Source: Vreelandella nigrificans
GTDB lineage: Bacteria > Pseudomonadota > Gammaproteobacteria > Pseudomonadales > Halomonadaceae
Direction of reading: 5' to 3'
Assembly (NCBI RefSeq): GCF_002374315.1
Contig: NZ_NWUX01000026.1
Coordinates: forward strand, 1-60,042
DNA length: 60,042 nucleotides
The position numbers and the translations under genes were made by a program. Below the pieces are notes generated by a model, which was not told the origin of the DNA, did not search any database, and saw only the letters and a program-made list of their open reading frames with translations. This document shows, in pieces, positions 41,399-50,628 of the stretch; the stretch's first letter is position 1; each line of letters begins with the position of its first letter.

Positions 41399-42139
41399 CT
41401 AGCGGGTTAATAAGAATATGCCTTGCAGGAAGTAAAAAACGCCAATACCGGTAATGATCCAACGAGTCCAGGTACGAAAGTTGGCATCGGTTAGGCGCTG
41501 CAAAATGCGGTGGCCGGTATGGGTGCCGAAAATTGCGAACGGTGCGGCCAGTATAACAATGCTCCACTCTCCAGCACTTAGCGCCAGTGCTGAGCCAAGA
41601 TAAAAGATAATCTTGATGCTGTGAGCAACCACCTGGATCATCGCCTTAGTGGCGACAACCTGTCGGCGATCCATCTGGGAGCGCACAAAGGAGAGGTCAA
41701 TCAGCGGCCCGGAAACTCCGGCGGCAATGGTCAACCCGCCCGCTGCTATACCACAACATAGCGCATGGCTGGTGCGGTTGGCATCCAGATGAAACCAGCC
41801 CTTGGGCATCCATACCAAAATCGGCATTAAACCAATCAACAACGATACGGTAGTGACATTGGCGCTGTAGCTAAATAGCAGCAACAGCCCCGCAGCGCTC
41901 AGCACACCTAGCGTCATCAAGGCAACGATACGCCAGATGATAAAGCGCCGCGAAAGCCACGCCCGTGACCCATTTGCGGTGAGCTGAATAACGCCATGTA
42001 CCGCCATTGCAGTACCAGCAGGAAATATCAGTAGCAGAAACCACAGCAGTACTAGGCCGCCAGCCATGCCGAATACACCAGAGAGTGCCGATGTGAAAAA
42101 CACCACACTAACCAGGGCCGCTCCAATCAATAGTGGCAT
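41399..42139 (-). CDS. TauE/SafE (TSUP) family permease
   Basis: This is a 246-residue membrane protein with about seven or eight helices. It has an N-terminal GVFGMAGGLVLLWFLL segment near residue 20 and the second repeat CGIAAGGLTIAAGVSGPLIDL near residue 128, the family's paired Gly-rich half sites. TSUP proteins export or import sulfite, sulfoacetate and other sulfur or organic anions. The gene lies on the opposite strand to puuR, 42 bp away, and 11 bp after the lipoprotein gene on the same strand. Nothing nearby suggests a sulfur substrate, so the cargo is unknown. Confidence 0.85.
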   Translation of the reverse strand: MPLLIGAALVSVVFFTSALSGVFGMAGGLVLLWFLLLIFPAGTAMAVHGVIQLTANGSRAWLSRRFIIWRIVALMTLGVLSAAGLLLLFSYSANVTTVSLLIGLMPILVWMPKGWFHLDANRTSHALCCGIAAGGLTIAAGVSGPLIDLSFVRSQMDRRQVVATKAMIQVVAHSIKIIFYLGSALALSAGEWSIVILAAPFAIFGTHTGHRILQRLTDANFRTWTRWIITGIGVFYFLQGIFLLTR

Positions 42140-42150
42140 TGGTGGTGTCC

Positions 42151-42831
42151 TTAGCTACGACAAAATGGCCCAAATTGATAAAAGCGACGACACTGGAACT
42201 CTGCTTCACAGCTATTGAGCTGGGCTTGGTAGCGGTTGGCTCGCGCTGATACCTGACTAGCTGCGCGTAGTACATGGGGTTTATTACGGTAGGTGCCACG
42301 TTGGTAGCCGCCTGCACCTTCATGGTAGGCGTAGTAAAGGTGCTCCGGGTTACTCAGCGAGATACCCGCCTGCTGCTGCGAGCGACGGTTATACCAGCCA
42401 ATAAAGTCGGTGGCATACTTCATATGAGTACGCCTTGCAAAGGTGCTGCCAGCTTGATCGCGATACTCGGCCCAAACAGGGTCTTGCGCCTGAGCGTAGC
42501 CTCTGGCGGAGGAGGGACGAGGGCCAGGGATAAAGCCTAAGTAGCGTTTTCGATCAGGGCGAACGTGGCTACGAAACGAAGATTCCTGCTGGATAAACGA
42601 TATCTGGGTAGCAATCGGAGTGCCCCACTTGTCTTCTGATTCTCTTGCGTAGTCGTACCAACTGGGCTGTTCGCGAAAGATTTCGCAGATATTACTCTGA
42701 TCCGCAGGTGGGTTTGGTGAAAAAGTGGCGCAGCCAGAAAGTAGCAGTACAAAGCTTAAAATTACCCATAAACGCCATGTCTCTGGAGCGGACGAGTAAC
42801 GTGTAGCAAAACTATCAACAGGGCAGTACAT
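42151..42831 (-). CDS. Lytic transglycosylase-like lipoprotein
   Basis: This is a 226-residue protein from the ATG at 42831, which has AAGGAC upstream. A longer frame exists to 42942 but would place about 60 residues before the lipobox. The signal peptide ends in LLLSGC (Cys near residue 34), so it is an outer-membrane or periplasmic lipoprotein. The mature part has ISFIQQESSFRS near residue 76 with the catalytic Glu, then SARGYAQAQDPVW and YYAYHEGAGGYQRGTY, in the order of SLT-type transglycosylases. It likely trims peptidoglycan. Its ribosome-binding site is part of a 14-bp tandem repeat. Confidence 0.85.
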   Translation of the reverse strand: MYCPVDSFATRYSSAPETWRLWVILSFVLLLSGCATFSPNPPADQSNICEIFREQPSWYDYARESEDKWGTPIATQISFIQQESSFRSHVRPDRKRYLGFIPGPRPSSARGYAQAQDPVWAEYRDQAGSTFARRTHMKYATDFIGWYNRRSQQQAGISLSNPEHLYYAYHEGAGGYQRGTYRNKPHVLRAASQVSARANRYQAQLNSCEAEFQCRRFYQFGPFCRS

Positions 42832-42835
42832 GGCA

Positions 42836-42891
42836 AAGTCCTTGTGAGTAAGTCCTTGTGGGTAAGTCCTTGTGAGCAAGTTCTTATAAGT
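42836..42891 (-). repeat. Four 14-bp tandem repeats carrying the Shine-Dalgarno
   Basis: Units begin at 42836, 42850, 42864 and 42878; read on the - strand the core is CACAAGGACTT, exact in the first three copies nearest the gene and degenerate in the fourth. AAGGAC of the copy next to the start codon is the ribosome-binding site of the lipoprotein gene, so the site is present three times in a row. Confidence 0.88.
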
Positions 42892-42962
42892 GAGATCTGG
42901 TAAATCAATTGTTATCAATACACTTGGCGTGGCGCTCAACATCCCCTCTATGGAAATTCCCC

Positions 42963-44381
42963 CTAGCGTAGCAGGCTCTCTAAGCAGCGGCGTAGCCGCT
43001 GGGCTTCACGTACTAAGGTTTCACCTGACAGCATTCCTACGCCCATCACCAAACCGACTCGCGGATCTGTTTTAGCGCACACGGGACTGAGTGGACGAAC
43101 AATTAAGTGCTCCTTCATCAGTGCCTGGGCGAGCGCAATGTCATTCACTCCCGGTTCAAACTCAATGCATAGGCTTATCGCACTGCAGGGAGGCGATACA
43201 TAGCGCACCCTGGGCAGTGAACGTAGCTGGTCATGCAGCACTTGCTGGCGGCCTAAATAATCCCGCTGAATACGGCGGCACCAAGCGTCTAGGTCGCCGT
43301 CAAACATGAATTGTGCCAGCACGGCTTGTTCCAGCATGCGCCCTTCGCGGAATAGTTCGCTACGCAGGCGATTCATTGGGCCTGACAAGTGGTGCGGTAC
43401 GACTAAATAACCAAGCCTTAGCCCAGGAAACATCATCTTGGAGAACGAGCCTGCTAGCAAGTGACGCTCGGAGGTGGCTTCAAAGAGTAGGTTGGTGTGG
43501 TCATCGCGGGTGAACTCATAGTCGTCTTCGACAATATACGTAGGCGCTAAGGCCTCGCATAAACGCTGCTTATCGACAGCACTGGTGGGCACGCTGAGCG
43601 GGTAGTGGTGGGAGCCGGTTAAGTAGGCAAGGGCGATATTGTTGGTGATCTTCGGTAATACGTGTCCCTTATCGGGTAGCCACGCCAGCATTTCAATATT
43701 CAGCCCCGCACCGGTAAACACATTTCTCGCTCCCCAGTAGCAAGGAGACTCCATAGCCACCGTATCGCCCACATCAGTCAGTGCCATTGCGCATAGTTCA
43801 ATACCGTTATGGGTGCCGTCGGTAATGATGATCTGTTCAGTATCACAGCTGATGTTGCGCCAGCGAGCCAGAAAGTCACGAATAGCACGTTTAAGCGGCC
43901 CGTATCCACCGGTGGAGTATGAGAGCAGTAGCGCATTTTGCGGCACGGTGACGCTCGCATAAAGCTGTCGCCACTTACGCATTGGGAACTGTGCGATATC
44001 AGGAATGCCGGGTACAAAAGCTCCACTTTGTACCCGGCTTGCCCCCGGCCCCTCGAGCACCCTTTGGGCACGCCGGGAAAGCTGGGTATTGGTGGACGCC
44101 AATGCCATTGGGGCTGCTGGTTTACAAGTCCAGGTGCCCTGACCGTGGGCGGTTTTTAAAAGTTGTTCGCTTAGCAGCGTAGCTACCGCTAGCGCCAGCG
44201 TTTGGCGTGCCACATTGATCGACTCCGCCAGTACCCGGTGGGAGGGCAGCCGCAGCCCGGTGGGCCACTGCTCGGTGATGGCTTGGCGTAGTGCCTGTTC
44301 GATTCGTACCTGTTTACTCAGGCGCTCTGGTTGCAGTGCATAAAGTTGTACAAATTGGTGCAAGACTTGCTTGCGATCCAT
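42963..44381 (-). CDS. MocR/GabR-type PLP-dependent transcriptional regulator
   Basis: This is a 472-residue protein. An N-terminal GntR winged helix is at about residues 20-85 (LRLPSHRVLAESINVARQTL), followed by a class I aminotransferase-like domain. LLSYSTGGYGPLKRAI near residue 155, ESPCYWGARN near residue 220 and GSFSKMMFPGLRLGY near residue 318 are the PLP-binding features, with the Lys in the last. MocR proteins sense amines or PLP derivatives. GabR uses GABA and PLP to switch on gabTD. The gene is divergent from the permease-gabD-gabT operon across 235 bp, the same arrangement as gabR. The call is by context and fold. Confidence 0.88.
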   Translation of the reverse strand: MDRKQVLHQFVQLYALQPERLSKQVRIEQALRQAITEQWPTGLRLPSHRVLAESINVARQTLALAVATLLSEQLLKTAHGQGTWTCKPAAPMALASTNTQLSRRAQRVLEGPGASRVQSGAFVPGIPDIAQFPMRKWRQLYASVTVPQNALLLSYSTGGYGPLKRAIRDFLARWRNISCDTEQIIITDGTHNGIELCAMALTDVGDTVAMESPCYWGARNVFTGAGLNIEMLAWLPDKGHVLPKITNNIALAYLTGSHHYPLSVPTSAVDKQRLCEALAPTYIVEDDYEFTRDDHTNLLFEATSERHLLAGSFSKMMFPGLRLGYLVVPHHLSGPMNRLRSELFREGRMLEQAVLAQFMFDGDLDAWCRRIQRDYLGRQQVLHDQLRSLPRVRYVSPPCSAISLCIEFEPGVNDIALAQALMKEHLIVRPLSPVCAKTDPRVGLVMGVGMLSGETLVREAQRLRRCLESLLR

Positions 44382-44616
44382 GTTGGGCCTCTACTTTTTG
44401 TGTTAAGCCCGCGATGGCGGGGCACGTGGACAAAAGTATTATATAAAAGCCGCACCTCTTTGGTGCGTTTGAAAAGTGGTCTAGTTGAACATAAAAGTGG
44501 TGCATTCGTATTCTGCGCGCTGCCTGCTAGCGTGTCGCTATTCCGTTAGCCGGAATCAGGATACTGCGCCTCAGAGCGCCAACGACAACATCCAATAACT
44601 TGCAGGACTTCGTGCT
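44382..44616. promoter_or_regulatory. Control region between the MocR gene and the gab operon
   Basis: AAAAGTGGT occurs twice in the same orientation (44472-44480 and 44493-44501), 21 bp apart, that is two helical turns. CGCACC-N5-GGTGCG (44451-44467) is a 6-bp inverted repeat just before them, and CCCGC-N4-GCGGG lies at 44408-44421. MocR-type proteins often bind direct repeats near the promoter of the divergent operon, so these are the best operator candidates. Confidence 0.45.
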
Positions 44617-46032
44617 ATGACCACACCCTCTTCTGAACAGGATAAGCTTGTCCGGGTACTCGCCCGCGGTGACGTATTAGCCCTTGCCTTTGGTGCGATG
44701 ATTGGCTGGGGCTGGATAGTTCTCACCGGCACTGCCATTCAATCTGCTGGCAGCCTAGGGGCTGTTATAGCGTTTATTATTGGTGGTTTGGCGATCATCA
44801 TGGTGGGACTTACCTACGCGGAGCTGGCATCTGCCATGCCCAAAGTAGGCGGAGAGCATGTCTATAGCTATCGTGCCCTTGGTCACTTGTCCTCTTTTTT
44901 ATGCACCTGGGCAATTATTTTAGGCTATCTGAGCGTCGTGGCATTTGAGGCCGTTGCGCTGCCCACCGTGATTGAACACCTCGCGCCGAATTATGCGGTC
45001 GGCCACCTGTGGACTATTGCCGGTTGGGAAGTAAAGGCCACCTGGGTCGCTGTTGGTGTCGGTGGTTCACTCGCCATGATGATCATCAACTACTTTGGGG
45101 TCACCACCGCTGCGCTACTGCAAAAAGTAGTTACTGGCATGATTTTGCTGGTTGGCGTGATGTTTGTCACTGGGGCGTTGTTCGAAGGCGAAACCATCAA
45201 CATGATGCCGCTGTTCACACAAGCGGATACTGGTGTGCTAGCAGGTATCGTAGCGGTGCTTGTCATGGTGCCGTTTTTGTTCGTAGGATTTGATGTTATT
45301 CCCCAGGCCGCCGAAGAGATCAATTTGCCTTACAAGGCGATCGGCAAAGTGTTGATGATGTCGGTCATTCTGGCAGTGGTGTGGTATGCGTTGATCATTT
45401 TGGCCACTAGTCTCGCGTTAAATAGCGCAGAGCTCTCAGCCAGTACACTTAGCGTAGCCGATGCAATGGGTAGCCTGTTTAACGCCCCTTGGGCCAGCAA
45501 CCTAATGGTATTGGCGGGCATTGCGGGCATTATCACCAGTTGGAATGCCTTCTATATCGGCGGCTCACGGGCTATTTACGCCCTGGCTAAAGCCGGCATG
45601 CTGCCCGCGCCATTCGCTAAGCTTCACCCGCGCTATAAAACACCCACCAACGCCATTTTTCTGATGGGGATTCTCTCCTGTATCGCGCCCTTCTTTGGTC
45701 GTCCGGCTCTTGTGTGGATTGTCAACGCTGGTGGCCTGGGCATTGTAATTGCCTACCTGTTTGTGGCGATTTCCTTTGTGGTGTTGCGGGTGCGTGAGCC
45801 AGATATGCCTCGCCCATTCCGTATTCGCCACGGCAAGTTGTGTGGAACGCTGGCGGTGGTGCTTTCCTTTGGCATGGCCTGCCTTTATCTGCCGGGTAGC
45901 CCTGCCGCGCTGAGTGGCGCGGAGTGGTCAATCTTTGCTGGCTGGTCACTGCTGGGCGTTGGTTTATACATCCATGCGCTGCGCACCTATGGTCGTGCCT
46001 ACAGCGATAAACACATGCTAGCGGATTTCTAA
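44617..46032 (+). CDS. APC superfamily amino acid/amine permease
   Basis: This is a 471-residue membrane protein with 12 helices. GAMIGWGWIV near residue 22 corresponds to the APC substrate-binding GxG segment of the first helix, LTYAELASAMPKVGGEHVYSYRALG lies near residue 68 in two family blocks, and PFLFVGFDVIPQAAEEI near residue 217 marks the sixth helix. It is the first gene of the operon with gabD and gabT, 28 bp before gabD, and is divergent from a GabR-like regulator. GABA or another omega-amino acid is the likely substrate. Confidence 0.9.
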   Translation: MTTPSSEQDKLVRVLARGDVLALAFGAMIGWGWIVLTGTAIQSAGSLGAVIAFIIGGLAIIMVGLTYAELASAMPKVGGEHVYSYRALGHLSSFLCTWAIILGYLSVVAFEAVALPTVIEHLAPNYAVGHLWTIAGWEVKATWVAVGVGGSLAMMIINYFGVTTAALLQKVVTGMILLVGVMFVTGALFEGETINMMPLFTQADTGVLAGIVAVLVMVPFLFVGFDVIPQAAEEINLPYKAIGKVLMMSVILAVVWYALIILATSLALNSAELSASTLSVADAMGSLFNAPWASNLMVLAGIAGIITSWNAFYIGGSRAIYALAKAGMLPAPFAKLHPRYKTPTNAIFLMGILSCIAPFFGRPALVWIVNAGGLGIVIAYLFVAISFVVLRVREPDMPRPFRIRHGKLCGTLAVVLSFGMACLYLPGSPAALSGAEWSIFAGWSLLGVGLYIHALRTYGRAYSDKHMLADF

Positions 46033-46060
46033 GCCACCCAATACCTTCAAGGAGCATGCT

Positions 46061-47512
46061 ATGAGCTTTATCGAACAGTGGTTGCACGATGCCGTCCCAG
46101 CCTTGGTTGGGGAAGAGTGGCGTTCAGGCAAACAAACCTTCGCCGTAGATAACCCCGCTACAGGCGAGACGATTGCCCGAGTTGCCGATTTAGGCGCCGA
46201 TGATACTCGCGACGCGGTAGCCGCAGCGTATGCCGCAGGGCCTGCCTGGCGAGCAACGCCAGTGAAGCAGCGCTCAGCACTGCTACGCCGCTGGTTTGAG
46301 TTGATTAACGAACACGCCGACGACTTGGCCCGCCTGATGACATTAGAGCAGGGTAAGCCCCTGGCGGAAGCCAAAGGTGAAGTAACCTACGGCGCGTCGT
46401 TTATTGAGTTTTTTGCCGAAGAAGCCAAGCGCATGGCCGGGGAAACGTTGCCCAGCCACGGCACGGATAAACGCCTGTTGGTACTGCGCGAGCCGGTGGG
46501 TGTTGTCGCGGCAATTACCCCCTGGAACTTTCCGCTGGCGATGATTACCCGCAAGTGCGCACCGGCTTTGGCTGCTGGCTGCACCGTGGTCATCAAACCT
46601 GCTGAAGCCACACCGTTAACCGCGCTTGCCGCCGCGTATCTTGCGCTGGAAGCGGGCCTCCCCGCGGGCACCATTAACGTAGTGACCGCATCAAAACCAG
46701 CAGCAGTAGGTGAAGTGCTCACCACAGACCCACGGGTACGCAAAGTATCGTTTACCGGCTCGACCCCTGTGGGCAAACATCTGCTCGCCCAGTGCGCCAG
46801 CACAGTGAAGAAAACCGCCATGGAGCTAGGTGGCAACGCGCCCTTTATCGTGTTTGACGACGCTGATGTGGATGCTGCGGTTAATGGCGCCATCGCCTCC
46901 AAATTCCGCAATGCCGGGCAAACCTGCGTATGCACTAACCGCTTTCTAGTGCAGGACGGTATTTACGATACGTTCGTCAGCAAGCTCACCGAGCGTGTTA
47001 AGGCGCTGACGGTGGGGGATGGCTTAGCCGAGGGCAGCGTTATCGGCCCGCTGATCAACCAAGCGGCGGTAGATAAAGTACAGCGCCATGTGGACGACGC
47101 GGTCAATCAAGGTGCGCGGCTGCTGTGCGGTGGCAAGCCCCATGAGGCGGGCGAACGCTTCTTTACCCCCACAGTGCTGGCGGATGTCACCACCAAAATG
47201 GCGGTGGCCGACGAAGAGACCTTCGGCCCGGTAGCGCCGGTGTTCCGTTTCCAGCGCGACGAAGAGGCCATCCAGATGGCCAACGATACACCGTTTGGTT
47301 TAGCGGCCTACTTCTATGCCACTGACTATCGTCGCATTTGGCACACCATGGAGCAGTTGGAGTACGGCATGGTCGGCGTTAACGAAGGGATGATCTCCAC
47401 CGAGCTGGCGCCGTTTGGCGGTGTGAAAGAGTCTGGGCTGGGCCGTGAAGGCTCTCACCACGGTCTTGATGAATTTACTGAACTGAAATACGTCTGCGTT
47501 GGCGGCCTTTAA
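46061..47512 (+). CDS. gabD: Succinate-semialdehyde dehydrogenase
   Basis: This is a 483-residue aldehyde dehydrogenase of the GabD type. LEQGKPLAEAKGEVTYGASF near residue 93 is a succinate-semialdehyde feature, followed by ITPWNFPLAMITRKCAPAL near residue 148, MELGGNAPFIVFDDAD near residue 254, GQTCVCTNR with the catalytic Cys near residue 288, and the adjacent second Cys that GabD uses as a redox switch. It converts succinic semialdehyde to succinate with NADP+. An AAGGAG site precedes the ATG. It ends 11 bp before gabT. Confidence 0.94.
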   Translation: MSFIEQWLHDAVPALVGEEWRSGKQTFAVDNPATGETIARVADLGADDTRDAVAAAYAAGPAWRATPVKQRSALLRRWFELINEHADDLARLMTLEQGKPLAEAKGEVTYGASFIEFFAEEAKRMAGETLPSHGTDKRLLVLREPVGVVAAITPWNFPLAMITRKCAPALAAGCTVVIKPAEATPLTALAAAYLALEAGLPAGTINVVTASKPAAVGEVLTTDPRVRKVSFTGSTPVGKHLLAQCASTVKKTAMELGGNAPFIVFDDADVDAAVNGAIASKFRNAGQTCVCTNRFLVQDGIYDTFVSKLTERVKALTVGDGLAEGSVIGPLINQAAVDKVQRHVDDAVNQGARLLCGGKPHEAGERFFTPTVLADVTTKMAVADEETFGPVAPVFRFQRDEEAIQMANDTPFGLAAYFYATDYRRIWHTMEQLEYGMVGVNEGMISTELAPFGGVKESGLGREGSHHGLDEFTELKYVCVGGL

Positions 47513-47523
47513 AGGGAATGATG

Positions 47524-48795
47524 ATGAATAACCAAGAATTGAACGAACTGAAAAATCGCTATGTGGCCAACGGTGCCGCCACGCCAACAACCCAGTTTGC
47601 CGAGCGCGCTGAAAATGCCGAGTTGTGGGATGCCGATGGCAACCGTTGGATCGATTTTGCCGGGGGGATTGGCGTATTAAACCTAGGCCACCGCCACCCA
47701 AAAATTGTCGCGGCAGTAGAAGCGCAGCTTAAAAAAGTGATGCACACCAGCGCGGCGGTGATCTCCTACGCCCCTTACGTGCAGCTGTGTCAAAAGCTCT
47801 GCGAATTAACTCCGGTACGTGGCCCTGAGCGTAAAGCGATGCTGGTCAATACTGGTGCCGAAGCGCTGGAAAACGCCGTGAAGATCGCCCGTGCCGCTAC
47901 TGGCCGCAGTGGCATTATTACCTTCGATGGCGCCTTCCATGGCCGCACCATGATGACCTTGGCCATGACTGGCAAGGTGCTGCCCTACAAGAATGACTTT
48001 GGCCCGATGCCGGGCGACGTGTTCCGCGCGCCGTTCCCCAACCCGCTGCACGGTATCAGCGAAGAGGCGTCGCTAAACGCTATTCGCACGCTGTTCAAAA
48101 CCGATATTGCCCCGCACCGCACGGCGGCTATCGTGATTGAGCCGGTACAGGGCGAAGGCGGTTTCTACATAGCTTCACCGGATTATCTGAAAGCGCTGCG
48201 GGCGCTGTGTGACGAACACGGCATTCTGCTGATCGCTGATGAAGTACAGTCGGGCTTCGCCCGCACCGGTAAGCTGTTTGCCCTCGAACACAGCGGGATT
48301 GAGGCGGATATTCTGACCACCGCCAAGAGTCTGGCCAACGGCATGCCGCTCTCAGCCGTCGTCGGTACTGCCAAGGTAATGGACGCCTCTGGCCCTAACT
48401 CCCTGGGTGGCACCTACAGCGGCAACCCGCTCTCCTGCGCCGCAGCGCTGGCGGTGATCGAGGTGATTGAAGAGGAAGATATCCTGGCCCGCAGCGAGCA
48501 GATGGGCAAAATGCTGGCGGAGCGTTTTGCGGCATGGGAAGAGCGTTTTCCTGCTGTTGCCCACGGCCGCCAGCTAGGTGCCATGGCAGCCTTTGAGCTG
48601 CTCGATAGCGAAGGGAAGCCTGATACAGCGCTCACCGGCTCGCTCTGTGCCAAAGCCCGCGAGAAAGGCCTGATCCTGCTTTCTTGTGGCTTCTACGGCA
48701 ACAGCATCCGCATTTTGGTACCGCTGACGGTTTCTTCTGCAGTGCTGGAAGAGGGCCTGGGCATTATTGAGCAGTCCCTGGTCGAACTTAGTTAA
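47524..48795 (+). CDS. gabT: 4-aminobutyrate aminotransferase
   Basis: This is a 423-residue class III aminotransferase. FAGGIGVLNLGHRHPKIV is near residue 47, NTGAEALENAVKIAR near residue 110, FHGRTMM near residue 140, VIEPVQGEGGFY near residue 206, LLIADEVQSGFARTGK near residue 240, and TTAKSLANGMPLS holds the Schiff-base Lys near residue 268. It transfers the amino group of GABA to 2-oxoglutarate, giving succinic semialdehyde. Three ATG codons run together (47518, 47521, 47524); the last has the best spacing from GGGA (47514-47517) and is chosen. A terminator follows. Confidence 0.94.
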   Translation: MNNQELNELKNRYVANGAATPTTQFAERAENAELWDADGNRWIDFAGGIGVLNLGHRHPKIVAAVEAQLKKVMHTSAAVISYAPYVQLCQKLCELTPVRGPERKAMLVNTGAEALENAVKIARAATGRSGIITFDGAFHGRTMMTLAMTGKVLPYKNDFGPMPGDVFRAPFPNPLHGISEEASLNAIRTLFKTDIAPHRTAAIVIEPVQGEGGFYIASPDYLKALRALCDEHGILLIADEVQSGFARTGKLFALEHSGIEADILTTAKSLANGMPLSAVVGTAKVMDASGPNSLGGTYSGNPLSCAAALAVIEVIEEEDILARSEQMGKMLAERFAAWEERFPAVAHGRQLGAMAAFELLDSEGKPDTALTGSLCAKAREKGLILLSCGFYGNSIRILVPLTVSSAVLEEGLGIIEQSLVELS

Positions 48796-48817
48796 TACAT
48801 ACTGCTAGCAATCCTCT

Positions 48818-48866
48818 AACCCACCCTCGTCAAACAGCACAAACTGTTGGCGATGGGCGGGTTTTT
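48818..48866 (+). terminator. Terminator of the gab operon
   Basis: AACCCACC (48818-48825) pairs with GGGCGGGTT at the far end, with an inner AACAG-CACAAA-CTGTT hairpin, followed by TTTTT (48862-48866). The stem has mismatches. It lies 22 bp after gabT. The inner part (48827-48850) recurs at 53591-53614. Confidence 0.75.
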
Positions 48867-48884
48867 AAATAAATAATTTATTAA

Positions 48885-50099
48885 CTAAGACGTACTGGCG
48901 TGTCGGTTTGAATGGGCAAGCCAAAGAAAGCTGATGCTGGCGAGTGCCAAAACAGACAATAAACTAAAAACACTTGGATAGTTACCGAGCCAAGAGTGCA
49001 ATGAGGCGAACAGAGGCAAGCCGAATAACACACCACTGTAGGTAAACACCAGGCAGCCTGCCGCTGCATCTGCAACACGGTTTTGGGGAGAGAGTTGTGC
49101 AACCTCTGCCATAAATACACCGTTCCAGCCTAGGCTGGCAAAGCCTGTTAAGCACAGAATAGTAACGACCAGAATGTTTGGCCAAGACGCTGACATAGAG
49201 GCAATCAGCATACAGCCTAGAGCCGTCGTGGCTGCAATGATCAGAAGCGTCAGAAAACGGTTTCCCTGCCAATCACCTAGCCACCCCCAACTAATGCGTC
49301 CCAACACTCCACTTACCTGAAGCGCTGACATTACCAGCCCCGCATCTACTAAGCTAAACGCTAAGTCTTCTACCAATAAGGCGACGGTAAATGCGGATAT
49401 TGAAAGCTGGATAGTCGCGAAACAAAGGCTCAAGAGAGCCACATAGCGTAACGAAGGATGCTGCCATACTAACGCGACCCCAGTGAATGGTCGTGATAGC
49501 CAAGGTGTTCCTGGTGTTCGCTGGTCATCCCAATGGGATAGGTTGGGTTGTAGCAACAAAATGCCAGCCACAGCCAACGCACCATAAAGCCAGAGACCTG
49601 CCTGCCAGCCCAGTGTGACAGCTATTAGCGGTGCTGTTGCACCTGCCAACACTCCCCCTAAGGGAACGCCTGTCTGTTTGATGGAAAAGATAAGCCCGCG
49701 GTACTGGCTTGGTGTGAAGCGCACAAGTAACAATGAGGCGGCTGGGTTAGTCAGCCCGTAGCCAAGGCCGGCAACAAGCGAAGCGATAGCAAACGAAGGT
49801 AGTGTTGGTACCGAGAGTAATAGTGCGCCGCTGCCTAATAGGGCAAGTGAGAGCTGGCTTGTTCGGCAAGGTCCCAAGCGTCTTGTTAAGGGCCCACCGA
49901 TCAGCGATGACAAAATGGCACCACCGAAAACAAGGCTAAGCTGAAGCCCGACTGCCGAAGACGATACTCCCAGAGATTGAGCCAATTCGGGAGCGATGGC
50001 AGCCGGATAAAGCGCTATCAATGAGGCGTAAGCTAGAACCAGGGTGGTGGAAAACACCACCGCAAAAGGGTGGTGTGCTATCTCTCCAGGGGTCTTCAC
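48885..50099 (-). CDS. MFS transporter
   Basis: This is a 404-residue membrane protein with 12 helices and the MFS loop motif (GGPLTRRLGP near residue 68). GLTNPAASLLLVRF and SIKQTGVPLGGVLAG near residue 140 resemble CynX/NarK-like and organic acid MFS carriers. The GAGGTG ribosome-binding site supports the start. It is the last gene of a - strand run with tctC, tctA and tctB, 40 bp after tctB. It may therefore carry a related acid or a downstream product. The substrate cannot be named from sequence. Confidence 0.85.
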   Translation of the reverse strand: MKTPGEIAHHPFAVVFSTTLVLAYASLIALYPAAIAPELAQSLGVSSSAVGLQLSLVFGGAILSSLIGGPLTRRLGPCRTSQLSLALLGSGALLLSVPTLPSFAIASLVAGLGYGLTNPAASLLLVRFTPSQYRGLIFSIKQTGVPLGGVLAGATAPLIAVTLGWQAGLWLYGALAVAGILLLQPNLSHWDDQRTPGTPWLSRPFTGVALVWQHPSLRYVALLSLCFATIQLSISAFTVALLVEDLAFSLVDAGLVMSALQVSGVLGRISWGWLGDWQGNRFLTLLIIAATTALGCMLIASMSASWPNILVVTILCLTGFASLGWNGVFMAEVAQLSPQNRVADAAAGCLVFTYSGVLFGLPLFASLHSWLGNYPSVFSLLSVLALASISFLWLAHSNRHASTS

Positions 50100-50139
50100 A
50101 TTACTAACACCTCATTCAGATTGAGCTTCTCTCTGTCCG

Positions 50140-50628
50140 CTAAAATAGCAGAGGTGTCGGTAATGTCATGCCTATCAATTTAACGAACAGCAGCCATACC
50201 ACGATGCCTACCAGCGGAGGAACTGTCGCGAGTGTTTTTAGTGATGCATTAGGCGCTAATACAGCAACCAGTATTGCGTTAAACACCACGGTTGAAACAA
50301 CCAGCCCAATGTTAAGCACAGAGAGGAAGTAAAACACCGCACCTATTAACATCACCGACACCGACATCCCGACGGCTACTAGGTCATGTTGTTCGGCATT
50401 GGGCGTTCCCAGGTTGGCTAGCCGCTTACGGGCGGTAAAGATGCCGATGGCGCCCAATATCCACACGCCCGACGCAATCAAGAAGTAATAAGCGGTTTGC
50501 GGCATGATATAGGAGGGGACCAAAGGGGCTGGCCTCCAGGCGCCCAGCTGTATATGGATTAGCCCTGCGATCCCAAGAGATAAAACAACCACCGCGGCCA
50601 GTAGCTCTTTAACGAGAGTATGGTTCAT
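50140..50628 (-). CDS. tctB: Tripartite tricarboxylate transporter small subunit (TctB)
   Basis: This is a 162-residue membrane protein with four helices (about residues 6-26, 40-62, 78-110 and 120-150). TctB sequences are poorly conserved, and the call rests on size, topology and position directly after tctA with a 4-bp overlap. TctB supports TctA in sodium- or proton-coupled uptake of carboxylates. Confidence 0.85.
   Translation of the reverse strand: MNHTLVKELLAAVVVLSLGIAGLIHIQLGAWRPAPLVPSYIMPQTAYYFLIASGVWILGAIGIFTARKRLANLGTPNAEQHDLVAVGMSVSVMLIGAVFYFLSVLNIGLVVSTVVFNAILVAVLAPNASLKTLATVPPLVGIVVWLLFVKLIGMTLPTPLLF

Noticed and set aside
44617..48795. gab operon as evidence of horizontal transfer
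   Set aside because: Base composition and codon use look like the neighbours, and no mobile-element remnants or att-like repeats flank it.
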